Below, in pieces: positions 8,011-16,379 of a DNA stretch of 64,000 nucleotides. The stretch spans positions 62,001-126,000 of the forward strand of contig JAJDUF010000010.1 of NCBI GenBank assembly GCA_022826725.1, written 5' to 3'. Below the pieces are notes generated by a model, which was given only the letters and a program-made list of their open reading frames with translations, did no database searches and was not told where the DNA came from. Origin of the DNA: Chloroflexota bacterium (GTDB lineage: Bacteria > Chloroflexota > UBA11872 > UBA12225 > JAJDUF01). The number at the start of each line of letters is the position of its first letter. Position 1 is the first letter of the stretch. The position numbers were made by a program, and so were the translations under genes.

Positions 8011-9492
8011 ATGGGCAGAGCAATACCGATGGGCTATGTAGCGGAGCCGGCGCGACAGGTGCCGATCGCCTATGACGTGGACGTGGCGGTCGTCGGGGGC
8101 GGTCTCTCCGGGATGTTCGCCGCGATTGCGGCCGGTCGGCAGGGGGTACGGACCCTCGTGCTCGACCGCTTTGGCAGTCTCGGTGGCAACCTCGGCCCGG
8201 CGATGATCGTCGGTGGCAGTATTGCGGGCGAGGCGCCGGTCACGCTGCCGGGCGGGCTACAAGGCATCCCCAAGGAAGTGAATGACGAGATGGAGGCGCT
8301 CCGCTCGGAGACCGGTCACAAATATGCCGACATTCCGAATATCATCTCGCACCTCGCGGCCCAAAAGGCTCTCGCTGCCGGAGTTGAAATCCTGGTGCCG
8401 GTGTGGGTAGGTGATCCCATCATTGAAGCGCAGCGCGTCACCGGGCTGTTCGTCGAGGGGAAGTCGGGGCGGGTGGCCGTGAAAGCAAAGGTGGTCATTG
8501 ACGCCTCGGCCGACGCAGACGTGTGCCGGCGGGCGGGGGTGCCGGTCATCACCGACATGCCGCCCGATCCCACGATGGCCCCGCTGATCCGGCCGGAGTA
8601 CCTGCGCCCGGAGCACACTCCCTGGAACGACACCGCCATCTTCTACCTGCTGGCCAACGTGGAGTTCGACCGCTACGAGGCGTTCTGCGCCAGTGAGGTC
8701 ACGCTCAGCGCCGAGGACCGGGCCTGGCACGAGGAGCGGGAGCAGTTTCCGTTTGCCCGCCAGCAGTTCGAGGACGCCATGATCCCGCTGCTGCGGCGCG
8801 CCTGGGAGCGGGGCGAATACTACTTTCAGAAGACGGTTGATCCCCACGTCCACATCAACACGCCCAACTTCTGGATGTGGCCGTCCGAGAATGGCTTGGT
8901 CGGGAGCCGGATCAACATGGGCGGCGCTATTCGACGCGACGACATGCAGCAGCACGCGCGGCTGGAGACGGCCATCCGCATGCACGTCTTCGAGACGGCG
9001 CAGTTCTTCCGTCGCTACGTGCCGGGGTTCGAGCAGGCCTACCTGCTCCTAGTGGCACCGTACTTCGGCGCGCGCGGCGGGCCGCACATTGACGGCGAGT
9101 ACACGCTGACGCCGCAGGACGTGTACACGGGCCGGAAGTTCGACGACGTGCTGTACCGCAACACGCACGCCGGGCAACCGCACAGGGGCGGGGAGCCGTC
9201 GGGGTTCGACACGCCGTATCGGTCGCTGCTGCCCAAGGGGCTGGACGGTCTCCTGGTCACGGGCCGGGCATCGGCGTACATCCGGCGCGGTCACGACCCG
9301 GGGGCCACGCGGGCGCGCCCGGCGCTGATGCAACTCGGCGAGGCCGCCGGGGTGGCGGCGGCGCTGGCGGTCCAGGACGGGGTGGAACCGCGCGACCTCG
9401 ATGTCAAGAAGCTCCAGCAGCACCTCCTGCGGCAAGGCTTCTACCTCGGTGAACCGGCGCGGCTGGCGGCACTGGGGGTGACCCCGGCGTGA
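8011..9492 (+). CDS. FAD-dependent oxidoreductase (FAD_oxidored family)
   Basis: A 493-aa flavoprotein. The dinucleotide-binding fold 'DVAVVGGGLSGMFAA' lies at residues 24-38, ending in the acidic 'LVLDRFGSLGGNL' segment. A C-terminal 'GLDGLLVTGRASAYIRRGHD' stretch is the second FAD-contact region seen in the FAD_oxidored/thiazole-synthase-like flavoprotein group. The start ATG has GAGGGGGT 6 nt upstream. The gene ends 34 bp before a predicted haloacetate dehalogenase on the same strand, so the two are likely co-transcribed. Relatives oxidise or reduce diverse organic acids and their substrates are poorly known. No CxxC disulphide reductase motif is present. Confidence 0.85.
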   Translation: MGRAIPMGYVAEPARQVPIAYDVDVAVVGGGLSGMFAAIAAGRQGVRTLVLDRFGSLGGNLGPAMIVGGSIAGEAPVTLPGGLQGIPKEVNDEMEALRSETGHKYADIPNIISHLAAQKALAAGVEILVPVWVGDPIIEAQRVTGLFVEGKSGRVAVKAKVVIDASADADVCRRAGVPVITDMPPDPTMAPLIRPEYLRPEHTPWNDTAIFYLLANVEFDRYEAFCASEVTLSAEDRAWHEEREQFPFARQQFEDAMIPLLRRAWERGEYYFQKTVDPHVHINTPNFWMWPSENGLVGSRINMGGAIRRDDMQQHARLETAIRMHVFETAQFFRRYVPGFEQAYLLLVAPYFGARGGPHIDGEYTLTPQDVYTGRKFDDVLYRNTHAGQPHRGGEPSGFDTPYRSLLPKGLDGLLVTGRASAYIRRGHDPGATRARPALMQLGEAAGVAAALAVQDGVEPRDLDVKKLQQHLLRQGFYLGEPARLAALGVTPA

Positions 9493-9526
9493 GCGCCGGG
9501 CGGACCACCGGTAACGAGGAGGAGCT

Positions 9527-10426
9527 ATGTTCGACGGTTTCACGCGAGCGAGGGTCGCGGCGAACGGCGTGTCCATCAACGTCCGACATGGTGGGAGCGG
9601 GCCGCCGATTCTCTTGCTCCATGGCTACCCGCAGACACACGTGATGTGGCACAAGGTCGCGCCGATGCTGGCCGAGGACTACACGGTGGTGGTACCGGAC
9701 CTGCGCGGCTACGGCGACAGCGACAAGCCGCCGGCGGCGGAAGGGGACCTGAGCGTCTATTGCAAGCGCACGACGGCGCAGGACCAGGTGGCGGTGATGG
9801 CGGCACTCGGATTCGACCGGTTCCACGTCGTCGGTCATGACCGCGGGGCGCGGGTGGCGCAGCGCATGGCACTGGACCATCCGGCACGGGTGAGGAGCTT
9901 CACGTCGCTCGACGTGGTCCCGTCGCAGGCCGCGTTCGAGCATATGGACAGCGAGCTGGCCTTTGCCTGGTTTCATTGGCACCTGATGCGCCAGCCGGCG
10001 CCACTGCCGGAAACCTTGATCGGCAACAGCGCCCGGGTCTATCTCGACTTCTTGCTGGAGCGCTGGTGCGCCACCGAGGGCGCGATCACTGCGGAGGCGT
10101 ATGCCGAGTATTTGCGGTGCTTCAGCAATCCCGAAACGATCCGGGCGACTTGCCTCGACTACCGGGGGGTTGAACTCGATCTGCAGCACGACGAGGTGGA
10201 TCGGGGACGCAAGCTCGACTGCCCAATGCTGGTGCTGTGGGGTGGCAACATGGCCAAGCGGCCGGGCTGGCAGACGGGCGCCAGCCTGGACATGCTCACG
10301 GTCTGGCGAGAGCGTGCCCACGATGTACGCGGCCGGGCGCTCGACTGCGGTCATTTCCTGGCCGAGGAACGGCCGGAAGAGACGGCGGCAGAGATTCTGG
10401 CGTTCCTCGCTACCGTGCCGGGCTGA
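9527..10426 (+). CDS. Alpha/beta hydrolase, predicted fluoroacetate/haloacetate dehalogenase
   Basis: A 299-aa alpha/beta hydrolase with the full residue pattern of fluoroacetate dehalogenases (FAcD/DehH1). The oxyanion motif 'LHGYPQTHVMWH' is at 31-42. The nucleophile Asp105 lies in 'GHDRGAR' with Arg106 and Arg109, which bind the substrate carboxylate. His150-Trp151 ('FHWH') and Tyr212 ('DYRG') occupy the positions that hold the leaving fluoride in FAcD. The catalytic His276 is in 'CGHFLAEE'. GGAGGAG lies just before the ATG. The expected reaction is hydrolytic C-F or C-Cl cleavage of a haloacetate to glycolate. It follows the FAD oxidoreductase by 34 bp. The family also contains epoxide hydrolases, but those lack the DRGAR plus HW...Y set. 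Confidence 0.88.
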   Translation: MFDGFTRARVAANGVSINVRHGGSGPPILLLHGYPQTHVMWHKVAPMLAEDYTVVVPDLRGYGDSDKPPAAEGDLSVYCKRTTAQDQVAVMAALGFDRFHVVGHDRGARVAQRMALDHPARVRSFTSLDVVPSQAAFEHMDSELAFAWFHWHLMRQPAPLPETLIGNSARVYLDFLLERWCATEGAITAEAYAEYLRCFSNPETIRATCLDYRGVELDLQHDEVDRGRKLDCPMLVLWGGNMAKRPGWQTGASLDMLTVWRERAHDVRGRALDCGHFLAEERPEETAAEILAFLATVPG

Positions 10427-10498
10427 TCTCGTGACAAGGGGTTCCACTGGCCCCCCTATGGTCCCCTTGACAGGGGTAGGTATTTTGTGAGGCGGTGC

Positions 10499-10700
10499 GG
10501 GCCTCACCCCCCGGCCCCCTCTCCACCAAGTGGAGAGGGGGTGTAACGCTCGGACCGGGGCCAATGCATGGCCCTGTGAACCTATGGCCCCCCCGCTGTG
10601 CAGGGGGACGTGGATTACCGCTCTGGCGGGAACGAAGGGCGGGGCGGCGCTCGCGCCAGGCTCCATCCAGCGCGTCATTGCGGCCTCGGAGGGCGCAATG
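10499..10700. repeat. Composite intergenic repeat, about 200 bp
   Basis: The gap 10427-10751 has no gene. It contains the type B hairpin with a GGAGAGGGGG arm, the 'CCAATGCATGGCCCT' segment shared with 6120 and 44335, a second hairpin 'CCCCCCCGCTGTGCAGGGGG' shared with 6212-6232, a degenerate 'GATTACCGCTCTGGCGGGAA' module and a final 'GGGCGCAATGACGG' module. Confidence 0.8.
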
Positions 10701-10713
10701 ACGGGGCAGACGC

Positions 10714-10719
10714 TATACT
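10714..10719 (+). promoter_or_regulatory. -10-like hexamer TATACT
   Basis: TATACT lies 33 nt upstream of the FAH-family gene start at 10752, directly after the composite repeat. It is the expected distance for a short 5' leader carrying the GGGAGG ribosome site at about 10740. No consensus -35 box is evident. Confidence 0.45.
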
Positions 10720-10751
10720 GAGCGCACATTCCGGCAGTTAGGGAGGAAGCG

Positions 10752-11636
10752 ATGCGACTGGCGATCTTCGAGAGTGCCGCGGACCTCGGGCAAGGCAATC
10801 TGCGGCTGGGCGTGGTGGACGGCGAGCAGATACACGATGCGACCGGCGCGGTGCCGGGGCTGACATCAGCCGATCTGGGCAGCCAGGGCCTGGGGCCGGT
10901 GATTGCGGCGTGGGACGAAGTGGAAGCGGCCTTGCAGGACGTTGCAGGGGGCGGGGGCGGTATGTCCCTGGGCGACGTGCAGCTACGCGCACCACTGCAC
11001 CCAACCACGATCATCTGCTGCGCCGGGAACTACATGGAAGGCGAGGATCGGCCGAAACGGCCGCTGAACGGCTTCATGAAGTCGCCGCAGGCGGTGATCG
11101 GCCCCGGCGATACGGTCAATCTGCCCCCGCACGACTGCTCGATCTTCCATCACGAAGCCGAGTTGGCGCTCGTCGTCGGGCGTCCGGCGTTCCGGATTAC
11201 CGAGTGGGAGGCGGCGAGCCACGTGTTCGGCTATACCGCGTTCATTGACGTGTCCGGCCGCAGCTGGCCGCCGACGAACGCGGGGGCCAGCTTTCTGGGC
11301 AAGTCGTTCCACACGTTCGCGCCGCTCGGTCCGGTCGTGGTCACCGCCGACGAGGTGGGCGATCCGCAGAATCTGAGCGTGAAGCTGTGGGTCAACGATG
11401 ATCTGCGCCAGGACTACAACACGGACGACATGGAGCACCCGATCCCGACGGTGCTGGCCTGGGGCGCGGGGGTGGTGCCGCTGCTGCCGGGCGACGTGAT
11501 CGCCTGCGGGACTAACCACCATGGACTTAGCCCGCTCCAGGAAGGGGACGTTTGCCGGATCGCCATCGAGAACATCGGCGAGTTCTCGGTACACGTGAGC
11601 GATCCGCTGGGCCGTTCCTGGCCGTGGCCGGAATAG
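10752..11636 (+). CDS. Fumarylacetoacetate hydrolase (FAH) family protein
   Basis: A 294-aa member of the FAH/2-hydroxyhepta-2,4-diene-1,7-dioate isomerase family. The metal-binding acids are visible in 'FHHEAELALVVG' (two Glu, about residues 135-140) and in 'GYTAFIDVSGRSW' (Asp). The family usually binds Mg2+ or Mn2+ and cleaves or isomerises C-C bonds of beta-diketo or 2-oxo acids in aromatic or sugar-acid breakdown. The C-terminal 'LPGDVIACGTNHHGLSPLQEGD' is the conserved lid region. GGGAGG precedes the ATG. The gene is monocistronic with its own -10-like box. Acylpyruvase or ureidoglycolate-lyase-type activity is equally possible. Confidence 0.88.
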   Translation: MRLAIFESAADLGQGNLRLGVVDGEQIHDATGAVPGLTSADLGSQGLGPVIAAWDEVEAALQDVAGGGGGMSLGDVQLRAPLHPTTIICCAGNYMEGEDRPKRPLNGFMKSPQAVIGPGDTVNLPPHDCSIFHHEAELALVVGRPAFRITEWEAASHVFGYTAFIDVSGRSWPPTNAGASFLGKSFHTFAPLGPVVVTADEVGDPQNLSVKLWVNDDLRQDYNTDDMEHPIPTVLAWGAGVVPLLPGDVIACGTNHHGLSPLQEGDVCRIAIENIGEFSVHVSDPLGRSWPWPE

Positions 11637-11821
11637 CTTTTAGCTATCAGCCATCAGCCGTCAGCCGTCAGCTTGTAGCCCTCGGCGGGGGCCGGCCGGC
11701 GGCTGGCATACAGCAATCCAGGCCCATTTTCGGTCCTAGTCGTGGGGGGCGGTTAGTCGCGCCCCTAGCGGCCTGTCTAAACACGCACCCGACCTTGCGC
11801 TAGGGGCCTAGAGGCACGGTC

Positions 11822-12223
11822 ATGAGCGATATCGCCGCGCTAGAGGCAGAGATTCGCCGCTTGGAGGAACGGTTGCTCACACCTGAGGTGCAGGCCGCGC
11901 CGGAAGAACTTGCTCGCTTGCTGGCAGACGATTTTCTGGAGTTTGGTAGTTCGGGGCGTGTGTTTGATCGGCAACAAGTCATTGCCATGCTCCCGCTCCA
12001 ACCCAAAGAGCAGTTTGCGCTCACGGAGTTCCAGGTAAGGCTCTTGGCACCCACGATTGCTCTGGCAATGTATCGCGTTGCCCGGCCGGAGGAGCAACAC
12101 GGGGCGCCGCATGGTTCGCTACGCAGCTCAATATGGAGATGCACGGCCGGGCGGTGGCAAATGGTGTTCCACCAAGGCACGCCGACAACTAGGGGCATTG
12201 CGAAGACGGGGCTTAAGGTCTAA
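11822..12223 (+). CDS. NTF2-like/DUF4440 family protein
   Basis: A 133-aa protein with the small alpha+beta NTF2-like fold of the DUF4440 group. 'LARLLADDFLEFGSSGRVFDRQQVI' (read in two halves) is the conserved first-helix/strand signature, and 'GRWQMVFHQGTPT' the last-strand signature. Such proteins are usually small cytosolic enzymes or binding proteins of unknown ligand. The start is the ATG at 11822. Its stop overlaps the end of the convergent Gfo/Idh/MocA gene by 4 bp. Confidence 0.75.
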   Translation: MSDIAALEAEIRRLEERLLTPEVQAAPEELARLLADDFLEFGSSGRVFDRQQVIAMLPLQPKEQFALTEFQVRLLAPTIALAMYRVARPEEQHGAPHGSLRSSIWRCTAGRWQMVFHQGTPTTRGIAKTGLKV

Positions 12224-13203
12224 CGTCCGTCCCAGCCGCTTTGCTCGTAGAGCTGCCAGATCGTTTGCAGCGACTTGAGGCCCTCGCGGCCGTCCGTGAG
12301 CGGGGTTTGGCCGCGCTCAATGCAGTCGAGGAAGTGGTTGATCTCGCCGAGCGTGGCCCAGCCGGGCGGCGTCTCGCCAGGACCGGGGGGCGGGAAGATT
12401 TCCTCGCGCTCGCGGCCGCGGACCACGTCTATCGTCGTGTAGTTGCTGACGAGCAGGGCCTCGGGGCAGTGGATGTGGATACCGTCCAGCACGGCGTGGC
12501 GCATACCCCAGCTACAGTCGTAGGAGGCCAGCACGCCGTCAGGAAACTCCAGGACGGCGTGCGCGGTGCCCTCGCCTTCGAGCCAGTCGGTACCGCGCCG
12601 CGTGCCGACCATGGCGACCTTGGTCGGCAGGGAATCAAGGTACCACTGGATGAGATCAATGTAGTGGCAGCCATGGCTGAAGAGCACGCCGCCACCGAGC
12701 TGATCGCGTCGCGCCGCCCAGTGCCGGATACGACCGGCGGGGTCGAGGAAGCCCTGGGTCCAGGCGCTGACCTTGAAGGGCGGGCCGTAGCTGCCCTCGA
12801 CGAGTAGCTCCTTGAGGCGAGCCGGGGCGGGACGAAAGCGCATGGTGTAGGCGACCATCAGGCGGCGGTCGCACTCGTCGGCCACGCGGATCATCTCGCG
12901 GCACTCGGCCTCGTTCATGGCCATCGGCTTCTCGACCATGACGTGCTTGCCGGCCCGCAGCGCGGCGATGGTCTGGGGGGCGTGGAGGTGGTGGGGGGTA
13001 CAGATGGTGACGGCATCTACGTCGTCGAGGCCGGCCGTCCAGTCGGTGATGGCGCGGCAGCCCACCTCGTCGGCGAGCTGTCCCGCACGGGCTCCGTCCA
13101 CGTCGGCGACCCACGCGAGCGAGCAGCGGGGGGCCGCCAAGTTGGTGCCGTGCGCGTGCGAACTGCCCATGCCGCCACTGCCGACAATGCCGAGCCTCAA
13201 CAT
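12220..13203 (-). CDS. Gfo/Idh/MocA family oxidoreductase
   Basis: A 327-aa NAD(P)-dependent oxidoreductase. The Rossmann turn 'GIVGSGGMGSSHA' is at the N-terminus, 'VEKPMAMN' carries the EKP motif at about residue 91, and 'FSHGCHYIDLIQWY' carries the C-terminal-domain His. The start ATG at 13203 has GGAGGACA immediately upstream; a GTG one codon earlier is also possible. Unlike the paralogue at 4015 it has a canonical GxGxxG turn. Likely substrates are sugars, inositols or related polyols. It ends 4 bp inside the convergent DUF4440 gene. Confidence 0.9.
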   Translation of the reverse strand: MLRLGIVGSGGMGSSHAHGTNLAAPRCSLAWVADVDGARAGQLADEVGCRAITDWTAGLDDVDAVTICTPHHLHAPQTIAALRAGKHVMVEKPMAMNEAECREMIRVADECDRRLMVAYTMRFRPAPARLKELLVEGSYGPPFKVSAWTQGFLDPAGRIRHWAARRDQLGGGVLFSHGCHYIDLIQWYLDSLPTKVAMVGTRRGTDWLEGEGTAHAVLEFPDGVLASYDCSWGMRHAVLDGIHIHCPEALLVSNYTTIDVVRGREREEIFPPPGPGETPPGWATLGEINHFLDCIERGQTPLTDGREGLKSLQTIWQLYEQSGWDGR

Positions 13204-13365
13204 CACTGTCCTCCGGTTGCCTTTCTCCGTGCTGTCGCGTCGCCGGCGGCGGCACAGCGTACCGGCTGCCGTGCCGCGCCGCTGCCAGTATGCGGCGGCG
13301 GCTAGGTGGTGTCCACTGACCTACGCCCGGGCACTCATAAAGGTGGGTTTTTGTGTGGTTGGTTC

Positions 13366-13560
13366 GGGCCTCACCCCCCGGCCCCCTGACCGGCCAAAGC
13401 CGCACCACACCTGGCCCTATCCGTGCGGCTTTGGCTGGTCACCTCTCCAGCGCGGAGCGATAGAGATGGGGTGTCGATTCCCGCTGGCGCGGGAATGACG
13501 GGGGCGCGATGAATCGCGCCCCTACGGCTTGGCCCGTATCTACCCCTGTCAGCCCCCGGC
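13366..13560. repeat. Composite repeat containing a nested hairpin
   Basis: The gap 13204-13674 carries no gene. From 13371 it has the type B start 'CTCACCCCCCGGCCCCCT', then a foreign-looking inverted repeat, then the type B return arm and 'GATTCCCGCTGGCGCGGG' plus 'GCGCGATGAATCGCGCCCCT' modules. The nested inverted repeat has 18-bp arms at 13388-13405 and 13423-13440, with one mismatch, around a 17-nt loop. The hairpin interrupts the repeat exactly where other copies have a short loop. Confidence 0.8.
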
Positions 13561-13674
13561 GTTTCCGTATTTAAGGATGATGGTGGAGGTAGGTATGGTA
13601 CAGTCCGGCGGGTTTCGCGGGGCCGGCGCCGGGGCGCGGGCAGCGTGGGGCTACGGGGACGCAGGAGGCTTGGA

Positions 13675-14820
13675 GTGGGAGAGCAGGGCAGGGCGGCGGC
13701 GCTGGTGAAGCGGTTCGGTGTGGCGCCGATCATCAATGCCGGGGGGCCGAATACGTTACATGCCGGCAGTCGTCCGCGGGACGAGGTGCTGGCGGCAATG
13801 GTGGAGGCGGCCGGGCTGTTTTTCAGGATGGATGAGCTGGTCCTCCGGGCCGGGGAGATGATCGCGGCGGCGGTCGGGGCCGAGGCGGCTACGGTGACGG
13901 CCGGCGCGGGGAGCGGGCTGACGTTGCAGTCGGCGGCGGCGATCACGCGCGGCGACCCGGAGAAGATCGCCCGCTTGCCGGACACGCGCAGGATGCCCAA
14001 CGAGCTTATCATCCAGCGACGGCATCGCTTCGTCTACGACCACTTGTACCTGACCCCCGGCGCCAAGTTTGTCGAGGTGGGCGATGCGAGCGGGTGCGTC
14101 CCGGATGAGCTAGAGGCGGCGATTACGGACCGGACCGTGGGACTGATCCACCTGGAGTCGTCGTTCAAGCAGGGGGGCAGCGTTCCACTGCCGACACTAG
14201 CCGAGATTGCTCATCGCCACGATCTGCCGGTGCTGTGCGACGCGGCCTCGCGGCTGCCGCCGCGGTCCAATCTGACCAAGTTCCTCGACGAGGGGGCCGA
14301 CTTGGTGAGCTTCAGCGGTGGCAAGGCGGTGCGCGGTCCGCAGAGCACGGGCATCCTGCTGGGCACGAAAGAGTGGGTGGAGTGGGCCAGGCTCAACAAC
14401 GCGCCCAACGCGACGGTCGGGCGGGCCATGAAGGTGTCGCGGGAGGAGATCGTCGGCCTGGTCGCCGCCGTCGAGGCGTTCGTCGCGGTAGATGAGGCGG
14501 CGGAGATGGCGGAGTACCGCGAGCAGATGCAAATGATCGTGGATCGGATTTCGGACATTCCCGGTCTGCGGGCGGTGGTCGAGCACAACTTCGACCACGT
14601 GATGCCACACGCGGTCGCCTACCTGACTCCGGCGTGGCGGGGGCCGAGCCGCGAGACCATCCACGCCCGGCTGCTCGCCGGCACGCCGCGTATCTACGTC
14701 TCGATATTCGGGGTATCGGACGAAATCTACGTGGATCCGCTGAACATCCAGCCGGGCGAGCTAGAGATCGTGGCGCAGCGTTTCGAGGAGGAGTTACGGG
14801 CCGCGGCGGCGGAGGGGTAG
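13675..14820 (+). CDS. SelA-like PLP-dependent enzyme (aminotransferase fold I)
   Basis: A 381-aa PLP enzyme of the SelA/DgaE group. 'LVSFSGGKAVRGPQSTG' contains the Schiff-base Lys, 'LPVLCDAASRLPP' the PLP-ring Asp, and 'TVTAGAGSGLTL' the phosphate-binding Gly/Ser loop. The start is taken as the GTG at 13675 because AGGAGG lies 6 nt upstream; a GTG at 13645 is less likely. True L-seryl-tRNA(Sec) selenium transferase is longer and has a tRNA-binding N-terminal domain. This protein lacks it, and no selB or tRNA-Sec is in the window. It is better read as a lyase on amino sugars or amino acids, such as the D-glucosaminate-6-phosphate ammonia-lyase branch. Substrate unknown. Confidence 0.82.
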   Translation: MGEQGRAAALVKRFGVAPIINAGGPNTLHAGSRPRDEVLAAMVEAAGLFFRMDELVLRAGEMIAAAVGAEAATVTAGAGSGLTLQSAAAITRGDPEKIARLPDTRRMPNELIIQRRHRFVYDHLYLTPGAKFVEVGDASGCVPDELEAAITDRTVGLIHLESSFKQGGSVPLPTLAEIAHRHDLPVLCDAASRLPPRSNLTKFLDEGADLVSFSGGKAVRGPQSTGILLGTKEWVEWARLNNAPNATVGRAMKVSREEIVGLVAAVEAFVAVDEAAEMAEYREQMQMIVDRISDIPGLRAVVEHNFDHVMPHAVAYLTPAWRGPSRETIHARLLAGTPRIYVSIFGVSDEIYVDPLNIQPGELEIVAQRFEEELRAAAAEG

Positions 14821-14821
14821 T

Positions 14822-14905
14822 CGCCTCACCCCCCGGCCCCCTCTCCATCGCCGAGCGATAGAGAGGGGGAGTAGATTCCCGCTTGGGCGGGCATGACGGG
14901 GCCGA
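14822..14905. repeat. Palindromic repeat pair in a convergent gap
   Basis: The whole 92-bp space between the convergent PLP-enzyme and amidohydrolase genes is a type B hairpin (arms CTCTCCATCG and CGATAGAGAG) followed by a degenerate 'GATTCCCGCTTGGGCGGGC' unit. It may act as a bidirectional terminator-like hairpin, although no T-run is present. Confidence 0.75.
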
Positions 14906-14912
14906 GGGGCTG

Positions 14913-16211
14913 CTACCAGCCGGGGGTGAGGGTGGTGCGGGTGGCGAGGACGCCGTGTCCGTCGGAGAGGATCACACCGTCGCGCAGCACCCAGCGGGTG
15001 TTACTGAGTGCGGCGACGTCGGCGCTCACGTCGCCGTCAACGACGAGCACGTCGGCGAGATGGCCGGGCGCGAGTAGTCCGATCAGACCGTCCAGACCGA
15101 TGGCGTCGGCGGAGCGGCCGGTGATGGTGTGGACGGCCATCTCCGGGGACAGGCCGGCGTGGGCAGTGACCACGGCAACCGTGCGGGGGAACTCTTCCAC
15201 CTGTTTGATCGGCGCGCTGGCGTCGCTATTGAAGACGATCCGTACTCCCAGATCGTGCTTCTGCCGCACGATATCGCACTGCTCGCGGAGGCGAGGCGGG
15301 AGGTCGGCCTCCGGCGAGCGAGTTGTAACGTCGCGGGGGGTGTTGCCGAGGGTGATGCTGATGTAGGTACCGTGATCCACGAACTGCTTGGCCACCTCCG
15401 GCTCAAAGCGCGTGCCGCCCTCGGGAGTGTTCCAGCTACAGTGCTCGATCATGTCCACGCCGGCCGCCATACAGTTGAGGTGGCCGGCGGCGCAGTGGGA
15501 GTGGGCGGTGGTCAAGCGTCCCGAACGACCAGCCTCGGAGGGGGTACCGAGGCGCCGGGCCTCGCGCACGATGGCCGCGAGCTGATCCGCATCGTACTGG
15601 GGCTGGGCGGTATTGGTTCCGACGGTCATGCCGCCACCGGTCGCCATGATCTTGATGAAGTCCACACCCTCGCGGATCAACATGCGCGTCGCGCGGATGA
15701 CGTCGTCGCGCGAGTCGGCTTCCAGGCCACACCACCAGAGATGTCCGCCCGTCGTCGTGATGGGCATACCGCTGGCGAGCAGGCGCGGCCCGCTGATAAA
15801 GCGGCTGGCGATCAGGTCGCGGATGCGGAGGGTCACGAAACCGGGCGCACCGCAGTCGCGCAGGGTAGTGGTGCCGCCGGAGAGGGCGGCCTGGGCCGCC
15901 TGGATGACGCGGCCACCGAGCAGCGTGAGGTCGTCGGTTTGGGTCTGCTCGATGATCTCGGGGACGGCGGCCGCTTTCCGCGTGTTGAAGGCGAGATGCA
16001 CGTGCGTATCAATGATGCCGGGGAGGACGGTACCATCGCGGGCGTCGAGCTGCTGCTCATCCGGCACCGCCGGGACTTCGGGGGCATCCTCCGGGCCGAC
16101 GAAAGTGATGACGCCGTTCTCGATCACGACGGCGGCATTGCGTACCGCTGGCTGGCCACTGCCGTCAATCAGACAGCCGGCCCGGATTACTCGTGGTTGC
16201 TGGCCTAACAT
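14913..16211 (-). CDS. Amidohydrolase family protein
   Basis: A 432-aa metal-dependent hydrolase of the imidazolonepropionase/Xaa-Pro dipeptidase-like amidohydrolase branch. The set of metal ligands is visible: 'IDTHVHLAF' (HxH), 'DFIKIMATGG' (carboxylated Lys), 'TAHSH' and 'IEHCSW' (two His), and 'VFNSDAS' (Asp). The N- and C-terminal strands form the composite beta-sandwich ('RAGCLIDGSG', 'GHLADVLVVDGD'). The ATG start has GGAG upstream. It is cytoplasmic (no signal peptide). The family hydrolyses cyclic amides, dipeptides or lactams; the exact substrate cannot be read from the sequence. Confidence 0.9.
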   Translation of the reverse strand: MLGQQPRVIRAGCLIDGSGQPAVRNAAVVIENGVITFVGPEDAPEVPAVPDEQQLDARDGTVLPGIIDTHVHLAFNTRKAAAVPEIIEQTQTDDLTLLGGRVIQAAQAALSGGTTTLRDCGAPGFVTLRIRDLIASRFISGPRLLASGMPITTTGGHLWWCGLEADSRDDVIRATRMLIREGVDFIKIMATGGGMTVGTNTAQPQYDADQLAAIVREARRLGTPSEAGRSGRLTTAHSHCAAGHLNCMAAGVDMIEHCSWNTPEGGTRFEPEVAKQFVDHGTYISITLGNTPRDVTTRSPEADLPPRLREQCDIVRQKHDLGVRIVFNSDASAPIKQVEEFPRTVAVVTAHAGLSPEMAVHTITGRSADAIGLDGLIGLLAPGHLADVLVVDGDVSADVAALSNTRWVLRDGVILSDGHGVLATRTTLTPGW

Positions 16212-16352
16212 CTCCCGTTCTTCTCCTCACGAGGGTCGGTGCATACGGCAGCGAGGTGCATCGGGCCGCCGCTGCGGTGAGCGGAGTAAGCGTATCAGGG
16301 TGCGTGGTGAGAGGGTATAGACTCAGTGGCTGCGACCGCGGTTGTGCTGCGG

Positions 16353-16358
16353 TACACT
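16353..16358 (+). promoter_or_regulatory. -10-like hexamer TACACT
   Basis: GGTACACT lies 21 nt upstream of the sialidase-like start codon at 16380, leaving room only for a very short leader with the AGGAGAGGAG ribosome site. It belongs to the recurring GGTA(T/C)ACT set of this window. Confidence 0.4.
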
Positions 16359-16379
16359 CGCGCAGGAGAGGAGAACGCG

